From assembly GCA_022827835.1 (NCBI GenBank), contig JAJEIO010000010.1, positions 1 to 64,000 on the forward strand: DNA of 64,000 nucleotides, read 5' to 3'. Below, in pieces: positions 24,281-34,052 of the stretch. The DNA comes from Candidatus Latescibacterota bacterium (GTDB lineage Bacteria; Latescibacterota; UBA2968; UBA8231). The translations under genes and the position numbers were made by a program. Position 1 is the stretch's first letter; every line of letters starts with the position of its first letter. A model generated the notes under the pieces. The model was not told the DNA's origin, made no database searches, and was given only the letters and a program-made list of their open reading frames with translations.

Positions 24281-26380
24281 ATGCGCGATGTTTGGCTCTT
24301 GGTCCTGGTCCTCGCAGCCACGGTTAGTCACGCCCAGATAGAAAAGTGGCAGATCGGCGGCAGCGGTCTGGCTTGGGACCAAGGCGACTCCCTGCAGGTT
24401 TTAGTCGATTTTGTCAACGTCCCCGGTTCGATCCAACCGCGCTATCTACAGCCGGACCAAAACCTCCTTCCCCTACTGGAAAACTGGCAGTTCTGGCGCG
24501 TTCCCGGCGTAAGGAATCTCAGCTATATCGATGGCTATATGCCACGCGTTTGGAAACGGTGGAATGGCCGGGGCGGCGACCCGACTCAGAGTGGCGTCTT
24601 ACTAGTCGACGCGGACTCCACCACCTACAACGCACCCCGCTCAGAGGGAATACAGGACCAGTTCTATACCATCGACACCGCCGTGCCGGTCCCCGCCCAG
24701 CAGTTCGGGTTCTATACGCCCCCTCAGGGATTTCGCTCCGACGGCACTCCGCTGAACACCGATGCCACCCCGGCTTTCGACGTTTCCATCGGCGACGAAT
24801 CCGAGCCCGTCGTAACCGGCCCCGCCAGCAAAGCCGGCGGCGAGGATTTCTGTACCAGCAACATAGGGGTCTGGCTACTGGAAAACTGCCCTGAATCTTG
24901 GCGATCCGCCGGCTATGCACCCTTCCAACAAGTGGTGGCCAGCGTGGCCGAAAACCTCGATCCCACCGTCCACGTCGATTTCCCTCGCCAGTACGTGCGC
25001 TACTTCCGCTGGCGGCGGCAACTGTCGGTCCTCGACGAAGAGGCGGTTGACATCTGCCCGACCTGCGGCGGCGCGGGCGTCCAAGCCCATGCGCTCAAGG
25101 GTTCCATCGGCGGCTTCGAAATCTTCGCCGAGGGCGTGCCGCAACGCGCCGTTTACCTCAGCCGGATCGTCGATCTCGGCCAAGCCGTCAACTTTGGCCG
25201 CCTGCATTGGTCGGCAACGCCGCTGCGACTGGAAAACGGCGCAGTCGTCGAAGCGCCCGACGCCCAAGTCTGGCTCAAGGCCGAAGTTCGCATCGGACGC
25301 GACGACGATCCCGCAACGTACAACGAGTTCACGGACCTCGGACGCGAAAAGGAAGTTTCGCGCGAGCATTACGAGTCGCTCACGCCGCAGTTTACTCGCG
25401 ATCCCCAACCTGGGTTGCGCGCCCCGATAGGCTACGACAGCGACAATTGGTCCTTCTGGTCGGTGCCCGCTACCAAATCCGGGGAGCACCTCAGACTCAG
25501 AAGCGGCTCGTACCTACAACTCAATCTCTCGCTGGAAAGCCGGGACTTCGACGCGTGGATCCGCCTCGATTCGCTGTGGATCGAGATCGCGCCGCTCCTA
25601 GCCGAAGAGGTCGTCGCCGAGGTGGCCCGCTTGGACGATCTGCAACCCGTCCGGGGCATCGTCGAGGTAGAATTGGGCCAATGGACCGAATTCGCCTACC
25701 AAGTCAGAGCCGAATTTACGGACGGGGCCGGGTTCGACGCGTTGCACATCAACACCGGCAGTCGCCCCACCTTCCGCGGCTTGGAAATGGGCACCCCGCT
25801 CTCAGCCGTCGTTCCCGCCTTGGTGCTGGAGGAGGAAGACGGCTTGACCATTCACCTAAACGAAAGAATAACCCGCGCCAACAACGCGCCCATCCGCGTC
25901 GTCTTCGCCAGCAAAGTGTTCGAACTGTCCCATACCTTTACGGGCGAGCTTCTCGACACCGACAGCGAGAGCCTGCCGCAACCCATCGCACCCGGCGACG
26001 CCAGCGCGGCCATTTCGACCAGCAGCCTGCGAGTCTTGGGCGCGGCAGGCGAGTCGCCCGATCTCATCCAAGCGCTGGCCCTCTCCACGCCGGTGCTGAC
26101 CCCCAACGGGGATGGAGTCCACGACAGGCTCGATATCAGTTATGCCCTGTTCCGCCTCCCCGACCCCGTGCCCGTGGCGCTGGAAGTTTACGCCCTCGAC
26201 GGCCGCAGCGTCGCCCGTCTCGACAAAGGGTTCCAAGGTGCCGGCCCCCAGCAACTCGCCTGGGACGGCCGCGACGAAGCAGGCCGCCTGCTGCCGCCGG
26301 GCCTCTACCTGCTCTCCGTCTCGCTGCAAACCGAATTCGCCCAAGCCAGGCAATTGCTGCCGCTGGGCATAGCCTATTAA
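24281..26380 (+). CDS. Large secreted protein with C-terminal FlgD-like/sorting domain (1)
   Basis: 699 residues. The signal peptide is MRDVWLLVLVLAATVSHA. Beta-rich regions of unknown family follow, including a CPTCGG pair near residue 265 and a discoidin-like VRYFRWRRQL stretch. The last about 95 residues (LSTPVLTPNGDGVHDRLDIS ... DEAGRLLPPGLYLLSVSLQT) form the 'LTPNGDG' FlgD Ig-like domain found at the C-terminus of exported proteins in Latescibacterota, Poribacteria and related phyla. It is probably a cell-surface or outer-membrane-associated protein. One base separates it from the next, similarly built gene, so the two form an operon. Function unknown. Confidence 0.78.
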   Translation: MRDVWLLVLVLAATVSHAQIEKWQIGGSGLAWDQGDSLQVLVDFVNVPGSIQPRYLQPDQNLLPLLENWQFWRVPGVRNLSYIDGYMPRVWKRWNGRGGDPTQSGVLLVDADSTTYNAPRSEGIQDQFYTIDTAVPVPAQQFGFYTPPQGFRSDGTPLNTDATPAFDVSIGDESEPVVTGPASKAGGEDFCTSNIGVWLLENCPESWRSAGYAPFQQVVASVAENLDPTVHVDFPRQYVRYFRWRRQLSVLDEEAVDICPTCGGAGVQAHALKGSIGGFEIFAEGVPQRAVYLSRIVDLGQAVNFGRLHWSATPLRLENGAVVEAPDAQVWLKAEVRIGRDDDPATYNEFTDLGREKEVSREHYESLTPQFTRDPQPGLRAPIGYDSDNWSFWSVPATKSGEHLRLRSGSYLQLNLSLESRDFDAWIRLDSLWIEIAPLLAEEVVAEVARLDDLQPVRGIVEVELGQWTEFAYQVRAEFTDGAGFDALHINTGSRPTFRGLEMGTPLSAVVPALVLEEEDGLTIHLNERITRANNAPIRVVFASKVFELSHTFTGELLDTDSESLPQPIAPGDASAAISTSSLRVLGAAGESPDLIQALALSTPVLTPNGDGVHDRLDISYALFRLPDPVPVALEVYALDGRSVARLDKGFQGAGPQQLAWDGRDEAGRLLPPGLYLLSVSLQTEFAQARQLLPLGIAY

Positions 26381-26381
26381 C

Positions 26382-28754
26382 GTGAAGCGCACCATGCGAC
26401 CCCTGCTAATTTTGCTCCTCTGCTCCGCGACGGCCCTCGGTGCCGATGCGCTCCGCTTCGCCGATGTCGAAGCGTGGTCAACGTGGGACATGCCCTATGG
26501 GCTGGTCGAGTTCGGCGACGCGGGCCAACTGCAACTGGTCAAATACCGCAAGGACATCAACGCCGTGGCCAACGCTCCGCTCTTTACCCACGGCACCCGG
26601 TCGCGGGGCGAGGCGGTAGCAGGCGGGGTCTGGAAGGCCGGCAGCAATCCCGACGCTGCCGAGCGGACCATCGACGGCGACCCGGCCACCTTCTGGCAAG
26701 CGGCACCCAACGACGCCCTTGACGACTGGTTCGTGCAGGTCGATTTAGGCCGCGCAGTGCTGGCCAAGGAGATCCGCCTCACCTTCCCCAACCAGGAGGG
26801 TGCCCGCCCCTTTCGCCAGTTCTCCGTCTTCACCGCCACCGGCATCACTTCCGACCCTCTCAACGACGTCTTCATCTATCGGCCAGTCTATTTTACCACT
26901 CGTCCCAACGAGGCTACTTCCATCGCGATCCCCCTATCCTTCGACCTCCTAGATACCGCGCAGGTCGTTGACCGCAACCTCGACATCAAGCCCGCTGACA
27001 TCGCTAATTTTCGCCTCGTCCAGTACGTCAACTTCACTGTCGAGGACTTCGATCCCGAGGGCGCGCTGGCCGAAATCGAAGTCGTCGCTGTCGGCGACAA
27101 TGTCAGCCTCGGCACGCTCAACCGTGGCACCGTCCTCGACGGGCTCACTGCCCGCGGCAACGAAGGCATCCTCGACGCCGACATGAATACCGGCAACGCC
27201 ATCATTCCCACCGCCTATGAAGGACGCGTGCGCTCCTGGCAAGAGCAAGGCACTTGGTTTTACGTCGATCTCGGTGCCACCTTCTGGCTTGACGAGCTCT
27301 TTATCTACGTGGTCAGCCCCCGCGAGGGTACTGTCGGAAGCCTAGCTGGCCCGCCCCGGGGATTCAAGTTCCTGCACTCGGACGGCGCGCGCCTGACCAA
27401 CTCCGAACTGCCCACGCCCGAGGCCTTCGACTTCGCCACCCTCATTGACCAGCCCGACCTCGCCATCGGTCAAGACTACGGTGGTCGCGGTGTTCGCTAC
27501 CTGCGCTACGCCTTCGCGCCGCGCCGCATCCGCTATCTGTTCTGGCACCCCCATACGACCCAAGGTTGGGCCTCGCGCTGGTACGAGATGATGCTGTTCT
27601 CCCCCGGCCATCCCGCCCAAGTCGTTTTGCGCTCCCCCTTTATCAACCTTGGAGAAGCCGCTGGTGATGGACGCCCGAAGGTCATCAGCAACCTTTCATG
27701 GGATGCTGATCTTCCCCCCGGAACGCGCATCGAATTGCGTTCGCGCTCGGGCAATACCCAAGGCGCTGTCTATACTTTTCACAATAAGATCGGTGAGGTT
27801 GTTACAGAAGAAAAATGGCTCAGTTCACCGAAAGTACTCAGAGGGCCGGTCGATACAACCGTTGTAGTAAGCGAGGACTGGGACGAGTGGAGCGAGGAGT
27901 ACACCTTTTCCGGCGAAGCCTTCAAATCGCAGAGCCCGCGCCGCTTTGTGCAGCTAGAAATGATCCTCTCGACAGACGATCCACAAGTAGCGCCCGAGGT
28001 CTCCGCATTATCCATTGAGTATGAGGATGCGCTCTTGTGGGACGTACGAGGCCGCATCGAACCGAGAAGCGCCCAGCCCAACGAGGACACTCGCTTCACC
28101 TATTCGGTCTTGCCCGCAAGCAACCCCGAGGACTTGGGATTCGACCTGATGCGCTTTGATCTGCCTACTGTAGCATCAGACATCGATGTACAAATAGGTG
28201 GCGTGACTGTCGAGCCATCCTTTATCGACATCCGCGCCGACTCCCTACACATCGGCTTGCCTTTCTCCGTTACATCTGACTCAGTCCAGATCAGTTTCAC
28301 CACCCGCGTGGTGCAAAACGCCACGCTCTTCGGCCTAGATCTAGGTTCGAGCGAACGGCCCGACTTGTGGCAATCGGTCGAGGCGGAAACGCGCCGCGCC
28401 AATATAGTCATGTTACCCGCCCTAGCAGACGCCACCCAGCTCATCGACGAGCTTTCGCTTTCCTCCCCCGTACTGACCCCCAACGGCGACGGTGCCAACG
28501 ATGAAGTCCAGATCCGCTTTGTCGCCTTCAAGGTGACAAAGCAGACGCCCCGGGTATTTATATACGATCTAGCCGGACGCCCAGTAGCAGAACTCCCGCC
28601 GCCGACTGTACAAGGCGCAGCCTACGTCTTTAGCTGGACCGGTCGCGATGCGGCTGAGAACCTTGTGCGGCCGGGTGCCTATCTCTATCGCATAGACCTA
28701 GGGGCCGACGCGGGCGTAGACACCACCCTGCGCACCGTCGCCGTCGCCTATTGA
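26382..28754 (+). CDS. Large secreted protein with discoidin-like domain and C-terminal FlgD-like domain (2)
   Basis: 790 residues; GTG 26382 or ATG 26394 could start it, and neither has a strong ribosome site. The signal peptide ends near CSATALGA. Residues about 70-180 look like an F5/8-type C (discoidin) carbohydrate-binding domain (ERTIDGDPATFWQA, DWFVQVDLGRAVLAKEIRLT). A second, similar module (about 250-350) contains GTWFYVDLGATFWLDELFIY. The C-terminus repeats the LSSPVLTPNGDGANDEVQI domain of the preceding protein. It probably binds glycans at the cell surface. The pair precedes an MFS transporter, 41 bp downstream. Confidence 0.78.
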   Translation: MKRTMRPLLILLLCSATALGADALRFADVEAWSTWDMPYGLVEFGDAGQLQLVKYRKDINAVANAPLFTHGTRSRGEAVAGGVWKAGSNPDAAERTIDGDPATFWQAAPNDALDDWFVQVDLGRAVLAKEIRLTFPNQEGARPFRQFSVFTATGITSDPLNDVFIYRPVYFTTRPNEATSIAIPLSFDLLDTAQVVDRNLDIKPADIANFRLVQYVNFTVEDFDPEGALAEIEVVAVGDNVSLGTLNRGTVLDGLTARGNEGILDADMNTGNAIIPTAYEGRVRSWQEQGTWFYVDLGATFWLDELFIYVVSPREGTVGSLAGPPRGFKFLHSDGARLTNSELPTPEAFDFATLIDQPDLAIGQDYGGRGVRYLRYAFAPRRIRYLFWHPHTTQGWASRWYEMMLFSPGHPAQVVLRSPFINLGEAAGDGRPKVISNLSWDADLPPGTRIELRSRSGNTQGAVYTFHNKIGEVVTEEKWLSSPKVLRGPVDTTVVVSEDWDEWSEEYTFSGEAFKSQSPRRFVQLEMILSTDDPQVAPEVSALSIEYEDALLWDVRGRIEPRSAQPNEDTRFTYSVLPASNPEDLGFDLMRFDLPTVASDIDVQIGGVTVEPSFIDIRADSLHIGLPFSVTSDSVQISFTTRVVQNATLFGLDLGSSERPDLWQSVEAETRRANIVMLPALADATQLIDELSLSSPVLTPNGDGANDEVQIRFVAFKVTKQTPRVFIYDLAGRPVAELPPPTVQGAAYVFSWTGRDAAENLVRPGAYLYRIDLGADAGVDTTLRTVAVAY

Positions 28755-28795
28755 TCTGCCCTTACTTTTTCGCCCCTGATTTATAAGCCCTCAGT

Positions 28796-30052
28796 ATGCC
28801 AGACCAATATCTGCGAACAATTCGCCATTTCAATCGCGACATCCGCCTGTATCTGTTTGCTTCTGGGCTAGTTGGATTTTGTCTATTCAGCGGCATTTAC
28901 TCGCTATTGTTCAATTTATATCTGCTGCGGCTGGGCTACGGGCCTGCATTCGTCGGCCAGGTCAACGCCGTTGGTGGCCTGGCCTTTGCCCTCTCCAGCC
29001 TACCGAGCAGTTTTCTCGGCAGCCGTTGGGGCAATCGCCGCACCATGATCCTCGGCCTTAGCTTGGCCGTCGTCGGCCATGCGCTGCTTTCCCAAGCTGA
29101 GTTCGTCCCCGCTATCCACCAGCAAAGCTTCATTCTCAGCATGAACTCCCTCGGCTTACTCGGCATCTCGCTGTACATCGTCAACGGCTACCCCTACCTG
29201 ATGAGAGTCTCTAGCGCCGCACAGCGCCACCACGTATTCTCACTCCAAGCCGCTCTCTTTCCCCTTGCGGGTTTCGCGGGCAGTTTGGTCGGGGGCTTCC
29301 TGCCGGGCGGCTTTGCCGGTCTCTTACAACTTTCCCTCGACCATCCCGCCCCCTATCGGCACACATTGCTCTGCGCCTCCCTGCTACTCACCCCAGGCGT
29401 ATTTGCCCTTGTGGCGACGAGTCAAGAGACCCGCCGCGAAGACCAAGAGGACGCTCCAACGGATGCTGCTCCCTTGCCGCTGAAGCTCATCCTGGTACTC
29501 TCTTTTATTGCGTTTCTTTATACTGCCAGTGAAGGGGCAGTCCGCACTTTCTTAAATGTCTATCTAGATGACGCATTAAATGCGAGTACCGCCCTAATTG
29601 GCACACTGGCTGCATCAGGACAATTACTCGCCACTCCCGCCGCCCTCATGATGCCCTTTCTAGTGCGACGTTTTGGTAGCATTCGCACGTTCAATGGAGC
29701 GGTTTTGTGCTCGGCTCTGATATTGGTCCCCCTCGCTTTAATTCCCCATTGGACCATCGCCGGTTTATGCCTTATGGGCACGATGTGTCTGGCGGGGATC
29801 CGCCGACCGACCTTCACCGTTTTCCAACAGGAAATGATGCCACTGCGTTGGCGGACAGCGATGGCCGGAGCGGCAGCCACAATGACCGGCTTTGGTTATG
29901 CCGGCGTATCTCTAGGCGGGGGATATATGATTGAAGCGGTGGGATATCGCGCCCTATTTCTTACGGCAGGTTGCTTATCTGCCTCTGGCGCGGCGATTTT
30001 TTGGCTTTGCTTTAGGCATCGCGACGATCGTGGTGAAGCAGGCTCTGGCTAG
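28796..30052 (+). CDS. Major facilitator superfamily (MFS) transporter
   Basis: 418 residues with about 12 hydrophobic segments in two halves, separated by a charged loop around residues 205-220 (TSQETRREDQEDAPTD). The first half contains the loop SSLPSSFLGSRWGNRRTMIL, matching the MFS A-like motif G...D..GRR. No signal peptide is present. It is predicted to move a small solute across the inner membrane. It follows the two secreted proteins in the same direction, so uptake of a product bound or released outside is possible. Its last 41 bases overlap a decayed reading frame on the other strand. Confidence 0.88.
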   Translation: MPDQYLRTIRHFNRDIRLYLFASGLVGFCLFSGIYSLLFNLYLLRLGYGPAFVGQVNAVGGLAFALSSLPSSFLGSRWGNRRTMILGLSLAVVGHALLSQAEFVPAIHQQSFILSMNSLGLLGISLYIVNGYPYLMRVSSAAQRHHVFSLQAALFPLAGFAGSLVGGFLPGGFAGLLQLSLDHPAPYRHTLLCASLLLTPGVFALVATSQETRREDQEDAPTDAAPLPLKLILVLSFIAFLYTASEGAVRTFLNVYLDDALNASTALIGTLAASGQLLATPAALMMPFLVRRFGSIRTFNGAVLCSALILVPLALIPHWTIAGLCLMGTMCLAGIRRPTFTVFQQEMMPLRWRTAMAGAAATMTGFGYAGVSLGGGYMIEAVGYRALFLTAGCLSASGAAIFWLCFRHRDDRGEAGSG

Positions 30053-30152
30053 CGTTCTCGTCGAAGCCGTAAGCGACCACAGCGCCTAAAACATCGCAGT
30101 AAAACCACCTCGCCTTCTCCAGATCCGTCGAGTAAAGTTTGAGCAGCCAATT
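30012..30152 (-). pseudogene. Remnant of a glyoxalase/VOC-family gene
   Basis: On the minus strand the frame beginning right after a TAA at 30153-30155 reads NWLLKLYSTDLEKARWFYCD followed by VLGAVVAYGFDEN and stops at 30012-30014. This is the typical beta-alpha opening of a vicinal-oxygen-chelate (glyoxalase/bleomycin resistance) domain. Only 46 codons remain, with no start codon and no second half, so it is a fragment. It is wedged between the ends of the MFS and ABC-exporter genes. Confidence 0.6.
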
Positions 30153-31889
30153 TTAAACCAACGCGTCCGCTAGCTCCTGAGCCTGGACCATACGAGCGTA
30201 GCAACCATCTCGGGCCAGCAAATCTTGGTGAGTGCCGCGCTCGACGATGCGGCCTTGGTCCAGCACCAAGATCAGATCGGCCCGGCGAACCGTGGACAGG
30301 CGGTGAGCAATGACCAAGGTCGTACGGTTGTAAATGAGCCGCTGAACAGCTTCTTGGATAAGGACCTCCGTCGCCGTGTCCACTGAGGAAGTGGCTTCGT
30401 CGAGGAGCAGCACCGGGGCATTTTTGAGCAAGGCGCGGGCAATGGACAGACGCTGCTTTTGCCCACCCGACAGGCGCACGCCGCGCTCGCCGATCAAGGT
30501 GTTGTAGCCTTCGGGCAGATCGCGGATAAATTCCTCGGCGTTGGCCGCTCGGGCCGCTTCCTCCATGTCGGCATCGCTGGCTTCGGGACGGCCAAAGAGG
30601 ATATTGTCGCGCACGGTGCCGTGGAAGAGAAAGACATCTTGGGGAACGGAGGCGATGTGGCCGCGCAGATAGTCCAAGGGCAGGCTCCGCACATCGTGCC
30701 CTCCCAGTTGGACTTGGCCCTTTTGCGGGTCGTAGTAGCGCGGCACTAGGGCGGCAATGGTACTCTTGCCAGCGCCCGTGGGGCCGACCAAGGCCACCAC
30801 CTGTCCGGCTTCTACCTGGAAATCAATATCGTGCAGCACGGGCTGATCTGGTTCGTAGCCAAAGGTGAGTCGGTCGAAGCGCACGGACCAGTCCAGATGG
30901 GTTGGAGCCACCGCGTTGGGCGCGTCAACAATAGTGGGTTTTTGCGCCAGAAGGGCGAAAATCCGCTCGGTACTGGAAGCGGCTTTCTGCAACACGTCGT
31001 TGATGGAGGCCAAGCGCAGGAAAGGCTCGTAGATATGCGCCATATAGGCGACGAAGACAAACAGATCGGCCACGGAAATGCCGCCTTGCAGTGCATCAGT
31101 GCCCCCCGCCCAGATCACCAGCACCACCCCTACCCCACCGGCTCCCTCGATTAGGCCGGAAGGAATAATCGAGATCTTGTTGGCGTCGATCATACGGTCG
31201 CGGAAGGTCTGGCTGCGGGCCTCAATGCTGCGGGCGCAGCGCTCTTCCTGGACGAACGATTTAATGACCGAGACACCGGACAGGTAGTCCTGCACTTGGG
31301 CCACCAACTCGCCCAAGCCGCCCCGCACTCCAGCCCACATGCTCCGCACCCGCGAGACATAGCGGAAGACGAGGAAGGCAGTCAGCGGGATGGGCAGCAG
31401 CGCGATGAGGGCGAGGCGAGCGTCGAGGACGAACAGCACGGTCAACATGGCACCGGGAATGACTATGGCAATGAAGGTCTCGGGAATGCCGTGGGCGATG
31501 AAGTCCTCCACGGTCTCCACGTCGTTGATAGAGCGAGACATGAGTTCGCCGGTGCGGCGCTGGTGGAAAAAGCGGTGCGGCATCCGTTGCAAATGGCGGT
31601 ACACCCGAATCATCAGTCGGTGCATGACTTGATAGGCGGCCACGTGCGAGTACAGGCCGTACCCATAGCGCACCAAGCCCCGGATCAAGTAGGAGCCCAA
31701 CAACAAGACAGACAGCTTCAGCAGACCAGCCGAGGAGCCGCCCCCTTCGGTGAGCCATTGGATGAGGCGGCGGATGACCAAGGGCGGCAGCAGATTGGCG
31801 GCGACAAAGAGGAATCCGCAAGCAATAGTCAGGGCTAGGAGGGTGCGTTGGGGACGGACGAGGCGATAGAACTGGCGGATGAAATTCAC
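30153..31889 (-). CDS. ABC exporter, fused membrane and ATPase domains
   Basis: 578 residues, the usual size of an MsbA/LmrA-type half transporter. Residues 1 to about 310 hold the transmembrane domain (for example LLALTIACGFLFVAANLLPP), with the conserved HRFFHQRRTGELMSRSINDV. The ATPase has Walker A GPTGAGKST near residue 368, LSGGQKQRLSIARAL near 473 and LLLDEATSSVD about 20 residues later. GTG 31889 is chosen; the frame is open to 32027 but that would overlap the preceding gene by 103 bp. It is probably a homodimer exporting a lipid or drug-like compound. It is last in a five-gene minus-strand run. Confidence 0.93.
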   Translation of the reverse strand: MNFIRQFYRLVRPQRTLLALTIACGFLFVAANLLPPLVIRRLIQWLTEGGGSSAGLLKLSVLLLGSYLIRGLVRYGYGLYSHVAAYQVMHRLMIRVYRHLQRMPHRFFHQRRTGELMSRSINDVETVEDFIAHGIPETFIAIVIPGAMLTVLFVLDARLALIALLPIPLTAFLVFRYVSRVRSMWAGVRGGLGELVAQVQDYLSGVSVIKSFVQEERCARSIEARSQTFRDRMIDANKISIIPSGLIEGAGGVGVVLVIWAGGTDALQGGISVADLFVFVAYMAHIYEPFLRLASINDVLQKAASSTERIFALLAQKPTIVDAPNAVAPTHLDWSVRFDRLTFGYEPDQPVLHDIDFQVEAGQVVALVGPTGAGKSTIAALVPRYYDPQKGQVQLGGHDVRSLPLDYLRGHIASVPQDVFLFHGTVRDNILFGRPEASDADMEEAARAANAEEFIRDLPEGYNTLIGERGVRLSGGQKQRLSIARALLKNAPVLLLDEATSSVDTATEVLIQEAVQRLIYNRTTLVIAHRLSTVRRADLILVLDQGRIVERGTHQDLLARDGCYARMVQAQELADALV

Positions 31890-31924
31890 GGGGCGGTCTG
31901 GTCCATGGTTTTTCTGGCCAAGGT

Positions 31925-33178
31925 TCAAAAATAGAATAGCAGCAGCGGGATTTCTACCTCGTCCGGGGTCAGGCCCCCGTGGGCACCGTGCTTTGTCATC
32001 TCGAATTTGTCTTTTTCGTACCACCAAACGGACTCGCCAGCAAAGGGCAGGACGACCAAGTTGCCCACTCGGTCGAGAAAGCGGGAGGACGGAGACAGTG
32101 GGCCAAAGAGACCCGCTTCGATCAGATCCGTCGTGCGGCAGATTTGGGCACAGCCTTCGAGCTGGCGGGACAACAGGGCGTGAGCTTCGTCGAGCCGGTC
32201 GTCCTCAACGTAGAGAAAGAAATCGCGACACGCACCAGCCGGAACTAGAGGGCGACCAGCTCGGTCAGTGCGCAGCATCGGAACCAAACCGGGAAAACAG
32301 GCCTCGTCATTGAGATACACGGTGGTTTCCGGATTGACCGAAGCCTGACCGTGATCGGCAATGAGGGCGAATAGAGTGCGCTGTAAGCGACCAGCTAGCG
32401 GACGCCAAAAAAGCCGTTCAACCGCGGTTAGAAAGGTGTCAATTTCGACTTGAAACTGCGGCGAGTCCGGCCCGTAGCAGTGGCCTATAAGGTCGATCTG
32501 GTCGAAGTAGAACAGGAAATAAGCCGGCCCTGAACGCGGTTTTTGCAGTAGCATAGCCAGATTGGTCAGGGCCTCAGAAAAGGTGTAGCAGGGATGGACT
32601 TGAGCGCCTTGCAAGTATGTGTCAGAACAGGTCGAGGGAGTAAAGGCGCGGCTTTGAAACACGAAACTCTCGACCCCTAATTGCCCCAACTCTTGGTATA
32701 GTGTGCCCTGGGGAAAGACGGTCCGGGCCGCTTCCTGTGGCAGCGAATCGGGCTGTTTGCTATCGGCGCGGGCAAAGGGCAACGGGGTGATAATAGCGTC
32801 GAGGCTCGGCTCGTAGTACTGCCATTCAAAGACGCCACTACGCCCGGGCGGCAGCCCCGTGTGAATGCAGGTGATGTGGGCAGCGGTGGTGGACGGAAAT
32901 TGCGCGGTAAGACGATTCACCGATCCTTCGCGGCCAATATCGCTTAGGAAGGGATAGCGGTCTTGGTAGCGCTCGAAGAAACGCCAGCCGAAGGAATCAA
33001 CAAAGAAGAGCACCACGGTGTCGCAAGGGCCTACAGTCGTCAGCAGCGCTGGGTCGAGACTGGGCGATCCTTGGCCAGTCAGGACCCATTTGATGGTGGA
33101 CGGCAGGTCGGCAAAACAGTGACCGTTATAGCAGGGTCGGATAAAGCGGTCGTCGAGCACGATGCGATAGAGACTCAC
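31925..33178 (-). CDS. Alkaline-phosphatase-superfamily phosphodiesterase (nucleotide pyrophosphatase type)
   Basis: 417 residues. Metal ligand Asp lies in VVLFFVDSFGW. The threonine nucleophile is in FPSTTAAHITCIHTGLPPG. Further ligands are in YFDQIDLIGHCYGPDSP (Asp, His), IADHGQ (Asp-His) and KHGAHGGLTPDE (His). The pattern is that of type I phosphodiesterase/nucleotide pyrophosphatases, which cleave phosphodiester or pyrophosphate bonds. No signal peptide is seen. GTG 33178 overlaps the DUF5777 gene stop by 4 bp, so the two are translationally coupled. The ABC exporter starts 35 bp downstream. Confidence 0.85.
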   Translation of the reverse strand: MSLYRIVLDDRFIRPCYNGHCFADLPSTIKWVLTGQGSPSLDPALLTTVGPCDTVVLFFVDSFGWRFFERYQDRYPFLSDIGREGSVNRLTAQFPSTTAAHITCIHTGLPPGRSGVFEWQYYEPSLDAIITPLPFARADSKQPDSLPQEAARTVFPQGTLYQELGQLGVESFVFQSRAFTPSTCSDTYLQGAQVHPCYTFSEALTNLAMLLQKPRSGPAYFLFYFDQIDLIGHCYGPDSPQFQVEIDTFLTAVERLFWRPLAGRLQRTLFALIADHGQASVNPETTVYLNDEACFPGLVPMLRTDRAGRPLVPAGACRDFFLYVEDDRLDEAHALLSRQLEGCAQICRTTDLIEAGLFGPLSPSSRFLDRVGNLVVLPFAGESVWWYEKDKFEMTKHGAHGGLTPDEVEIPLLLFYF

Positions 33179-34035
33179 AAAAAGCGCGTAATCCCAAAGC
33201 CCAAGCGCCAGTTGTCAGGGCCCGCGTCGTCGGGTGCCCCCACCAAGTACTGGGCTGGACTGAGGCGCGTATTATTGGTAGCGAAGATATAGAAGGTATG
33301 CCCTCCCGTATCGATGGACAGGCCCCAAGCCAGCGAATTGTGCGAGCGGCCCGCTTCGCCCGGCAATAAAATGCCCTGATAGCCGGTCAGGGTCGGACTG
33401 TATTCCAACCACACGCCCCACGTATCGTCAAAGTAATACTGGACGTACGTTCCCAGCGTAAAGGTGTATTGCGTCTCGACGCTAAAAATGGCGCTGTTGT
33501 ACAGATAGGAAGGCACCAACCCGATGCCCAATCTTTCGTCCAGCAGCGCATTGAAAATCAACTGTCCATAGTACTGAAAATTGTCAGCCGCAGCCGCCTT
33601 GCGCTCGACAATAGCTGGCATATCCGTATTCCAGGCTACGCCGACGTTCAGGGCCAAGACCGCTGGCAGGCGCTCGTGGGGGAATTGCAGCCAATGGTAC
33701 TGCAACTGCAAGTCCAAATTGTCCAACACATTACTCCGCCCCAAGGTCGCCATCAGCCGGTCGCTGAGGCCGTAACTAAGCGAGGTGCGGATATTGGCCG
33801 GCCCATCAAAACCGAAATTGGCCTTGTACCCCTCGTCAATAGCCGGGAGAAAGCGGTGCGAGATTTCGTAGTGGAAATCGCCTTGGGACAGCGTTTCCGC
33901 AGTGGGATAATTGGCCGTCCTAATCGCGCTGAATAGCTCTAGGCGGGTTTTGATCGGCATGGTCGCCTGCCACGATGGCTGGGCACCAGCCAAAGCCGGC
34001 AGCAGCGCTCCCAAGCACAAGACGCGAATGTTCAC
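33175..34035 (-). CDS. Outer-membrane beta-barrel protein, DUF5777-like
   Basis: 286 residues with a signal peptide (NIRVLCLGALLPALAGA) and alternating-residue beta strands ending in Leu (WRLGFGITRFL), as expected of an outer-membrane barrel. The segments FHYEISHRFLPAIDEGY, FGFDGPANIRTSLSYGLSDR and ATLGRSNVLDNLDLQLQYHW match the layout of DUF5777 barrels. GTG 34035 is preferred to the TTG 6 nt upstream because AGGAGGG then has a 7-nt spacing. It directly follows YceI (17 bp). In other genomes DUF5777 genes tend to sit near YceI and cytochrome-like genes; its role is unknown. Confidence 0.75.
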   Translation of the reverse strand: MNIRVLCLGALLPALAGAQPSWQATMPIKTRLELFSAIRTANYPTAETLSQGDFHYEISHRFLPAIDEGYKANFGFDGPANIRTSLSYGLSDRLMATLGRSNVLDNLDLQLQYHWLQFPHERLPAVLALNVGVAWNTDMPAIVERKAAAADNFQYYGQLIFNALLDERLGIGLVPSYLYNSAIFSVETQYTFTLGTYVQYYFDDTWGVWLEYSPTLTGYQGILLPGEAGRSHNSLAWGLSIDTGGHTFYIFATNNTRLSPAQYLVGAPDDAGPDNWRLGFGITRFL

Positions 34036-34052
34036 GGTCAATCCCTCCTGCC

